Shown here in pieces: positions 62,888-63,943 of a DNA stretch of 63,943 nucleotides. The notes under the pieces were generated by a model. That model saw nothing but the letters and a program-made list of their open reading frames with translations, ran no database searches and was not told the origin of the DNA. Source of the DNA: Lederbergia sp. NSJ-179 (GTDB taxonomy: Bacteria; Bacillota; Bacilli; Bacillales; Bacillaceae_C); assembly GCF_022867885.1 (NCBI RefSeq), contig NZ_JALIFP010000023.1:1-63943 (forward strand), in the 5' to 3' direction. Made by a program: the position numbers and the translations under genes. The number at the start of each line of letters is the position of its first letter. Position 1 is the stretch's first letter.

Positions 62888-63165
62888 TTCAGCATCCACT
62901 CTTTCAGCTCAATAAAAGAGTTAAACTAATTCTATTCACATGTGGATAAGTGAAATTTGGCCCTCTTTACTCCACAAATGTCCGGGCAGAAAGATTTAGA
63001 ATTTAGCAAAAGTAAACAGTTGCGGGAGGTGAACTTTGGTAAATATGAAGGTGATTTGAATGTAAATATATGGAACAATAATAGTAGAGGGATTAAATGT
63101 TGAGACCGTCGAAGAGGTCGTCAAATTCGGATTACATAAAATTGTAGATACGATTGTGCTGCATG
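62888..63165. other. intergenic region with unidentified coding debris
   Basis: A frame between about 63080 and 63165 reads IIVEGLNVETVEEVVKFGLH and KIVDTIVLHEM, but upstream stops and the following frame switch show it is not an intact gene. I cannot assign it. Confidence 0.35.
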
Positions 63166-63169
63166 AGAT

Positions 63170-63445
63170 GAGACGAAGCAGGCTGAAGATTGGGAACAAG
63201 CCTCATTACGGGTTAAGGAGGGTATTGACGGGATTGCAAAGAAGCAAGAAGAGAATAGCGGAGGAAATGTGTTAATTATTACTAATGGAATGACGATTGG
63301 CGCATTCCTATCGATGGTTGATTCATCGAATCGAGCAAGAGAATTGGACAATGCAAGTGAAACGAAAATAGAGTACGCAGCTGGACAATATACCGTAAAA
63401 TCAGTTGGTGATATGAGCTATGTAGAAAAAGGACGTCAAAATTAG
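63170..63445 (+). pseudogene. histidine phosphatase, C-terminal fossil
   Basis: About 91 codons read ETKQAEDWEQASLRVKEGID, then NVLIITNGMTIGAFLSMVD and ASETKIEYAAGQYTV, ending in YVEKGRQN. This matches the second half of PhoE-like histidine phosphatases. The N-terminal RHG motif is absent and the normal catalytic His of the VSHG motif is Asn (ITNGM). The frame opens right after a stop at 63164 and has no start or RBS. Confidence 0.7.
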
Positions 63446-63518
63446 TTTCTATAATCTTACTAAACTAGGTTTAATTAAATAGATTAGTTTTTTACGGTTA
63501 TTGAAAGGGGTAAAGTGA

Positions 63519-63716
63519 TGTCTATTAAATGTATTAAGAATGATGGGGACCGACTCTGGGATATTCCACAGAGTCAGGCATCCAAATTTTAGAGGAAAAT
63601 GGACACTTTTTTAAGGATTTAAATAAAGATGGCAAGTTAGATAAGTATGAGGATTGGCGATTGTCACCTGAAGAGCTGGCAAAAGATCTTGCCTCAAAAT
63701 GGTTTGGTGCTTTATA
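63519..63716 (+). pseudogene. GH3 glycosidase, N-terminal fossil
   Basis: One frame reads GPTLGYSTESGIQILEENG, then FFKDLNKDGKLDKYEDWRLS and PEELAKDLASK. This is the typical N-terminus of bacterial GH3 beta-glucosidase/beta-xylosidase proteins (KDLNKNGKLDPYEDWRL consensus). ATG 63519 with RBS AAAGGGG is in another frame (MSIKCIKNDGD), so a frameshift lies near 63540. The match stops at about 63710, shortly before an insertion sequence. Confidence 0.75.
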
Positions 63717-63751
63717 GTAGCCATCAAGCAATTCCAGCGGGAAAAGTATAA

Positions 63752-63943
63752 TGGACCCAAGAAACTAGACACGAAATGAGGAGATGTTAAAGTAGGTTTA
63801 TGAAACAAAGAAAACGATATACATCAGAATTCAAATCTCAAATTGTGCTAGAAATCTTGAAGGAGGAAAAAACACTAAGCGAAATTGCTTCTGATCACGG
63901 AATTCATGTTAATCAATTGAGGCAATGGAAGAAAGCTGTTATT
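63752..63943 (+). mobile_element. IS3-type insertion sequence, left end (cut by window edge)
   Basis: Sequence beginning near TGGACCCAAGAAACTAGACA resembles the left terminal inverted repeat of Bacillus IS3-group elements. It is followed at once by a transposase OrfA. The right part is beyond the window. The insertion lies just after a truncated GH3 gene. Confidence 0.65.
63800..63943 (+). CDS. IS3-family transposase OrfA, partial
   Basis: The first 48 codons are present and run off the window end: MKQRKRYTSEFKSQIVLEIL, then KTLSEIASDHGIHVNQLRQWKK. This is the N-terminal helix-turn-helix of IS3-family OrfA proteins (PF01527-type), which binds the element ends. AGGAGATG occurs upstream of the ATG. 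Confidence 0.88.
   Translation, partial: MKQRKRYTSEFKSQIVLEILKEEKTLSEIASDHGIHVNQLRQWKKAVI

Noticed and set aside
1-63943. tRNA, rRNA, T-box or known riboswitch
   Set aside because: No cloverleaf, T-box sequence or known aptamer pattern was recognised by eye; a covariance-model scan would be needed to exclude divergent ones.

Overview
The window reads as chromosome from a low-GC Gram-positive rod of the family Bacillaceae. The support is AGGAGG-type ribosome binding sites before nearly every gene, frequent GTG and TTG starts, a Staphylococcus/Bacillus-type lipoteichoic acid synthase, Bacillus-style iol and rha gene sets, YesM/YesN-type two-component regulators, a large KatE-type catalase and several dispersed intergenic repeats of a kind common in Bacillus-group genomes. 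I cannot name the species.

Layout. 1-2.5 kb: an IS200/IS605-like element end abutting a truncated YeeE/YedE gene, a cytochrome P450, a dispersed repeat and a small coiled-coil protein. 2.6-7.7 kb: a decayed fructan locus with a solute-binding-protein remnant, an intracellular GH32 enzyme and a large secreted GH32 enzyme with accessory domains. 8-14.7 kb: ltaS, a lipoprotein, a catalase gene broken by one base in an A8 tract, and an amidase with a small GatC/AtzG-like partner. 14.7-16 kb: a 52-bp-period palindromic tandem array and gene fossils. 16-20.2 kb: a giant SH3b-repeat autolysin. 22-31 kb: a myo-inositol operon (iolG-C-A-D-E-B) under a LacI-family regulator, with three GTTAAGCGC-type operators and a fossil of iolJ. 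31-34 kb: an AraC regulator divergent from a GH127 glycosidase. 34-42 kb: accessory genes, including two GNAT acetyltransferases, two MFS transporters, a Fic toxin with a short upstream antitoxin-like gene, a second 52-bp array and a perfect 53-bp palindrome. 41.5-46.6 kb: a response regulator/histidine kinase/PepSY operon, an alpha/beta hydrolase and a HigBA-like toxin-antitoxin pair. 47-52.7 kb: L-rhamnose catabolism (rhaEW, rhaB, rhaA, rhaR). 53-63 kb: a glycoside-uptake operon (DUF4832 lipoprotein, binding protein, two permeases, GH31 enzyme) with a YesM/YesN-type two-component system, followed by gene fossils and the start of an IS3-type element.

How the genes work together. Much of the window serves sugar scavenging: fructan hydrolysis, inositol degradation to acetyl-CoA and DHAP, L-arabinofuranoside hydrolysis, L-rhamnose breakdown, and import plus hydrolysis of an unidentified oligosaccharide. 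The last system sits directly beside the rhamnose genes, so a rhamnose-containing plant or microbial glycan is a reasonable but unproven substrate.

The least-described items are: (i) the DUF4832 lipoprotein and the binding protein share a nearly identical segment of about 295 bp holding leader, cre-like site, RBS and lipoprotein signal peptide; (ii) two separate 52-bp-period palindromic arrays have the same architecture but compensatory stem changes; (iii) the Fic module has an antitoxin-like ORF whose inhibitory motif looks non-canonical; (iv) many fossils (SBP twice, SDR, iolJ, histidine phosphatase, GH3, YeeE) show active decay of accessory metabolism.
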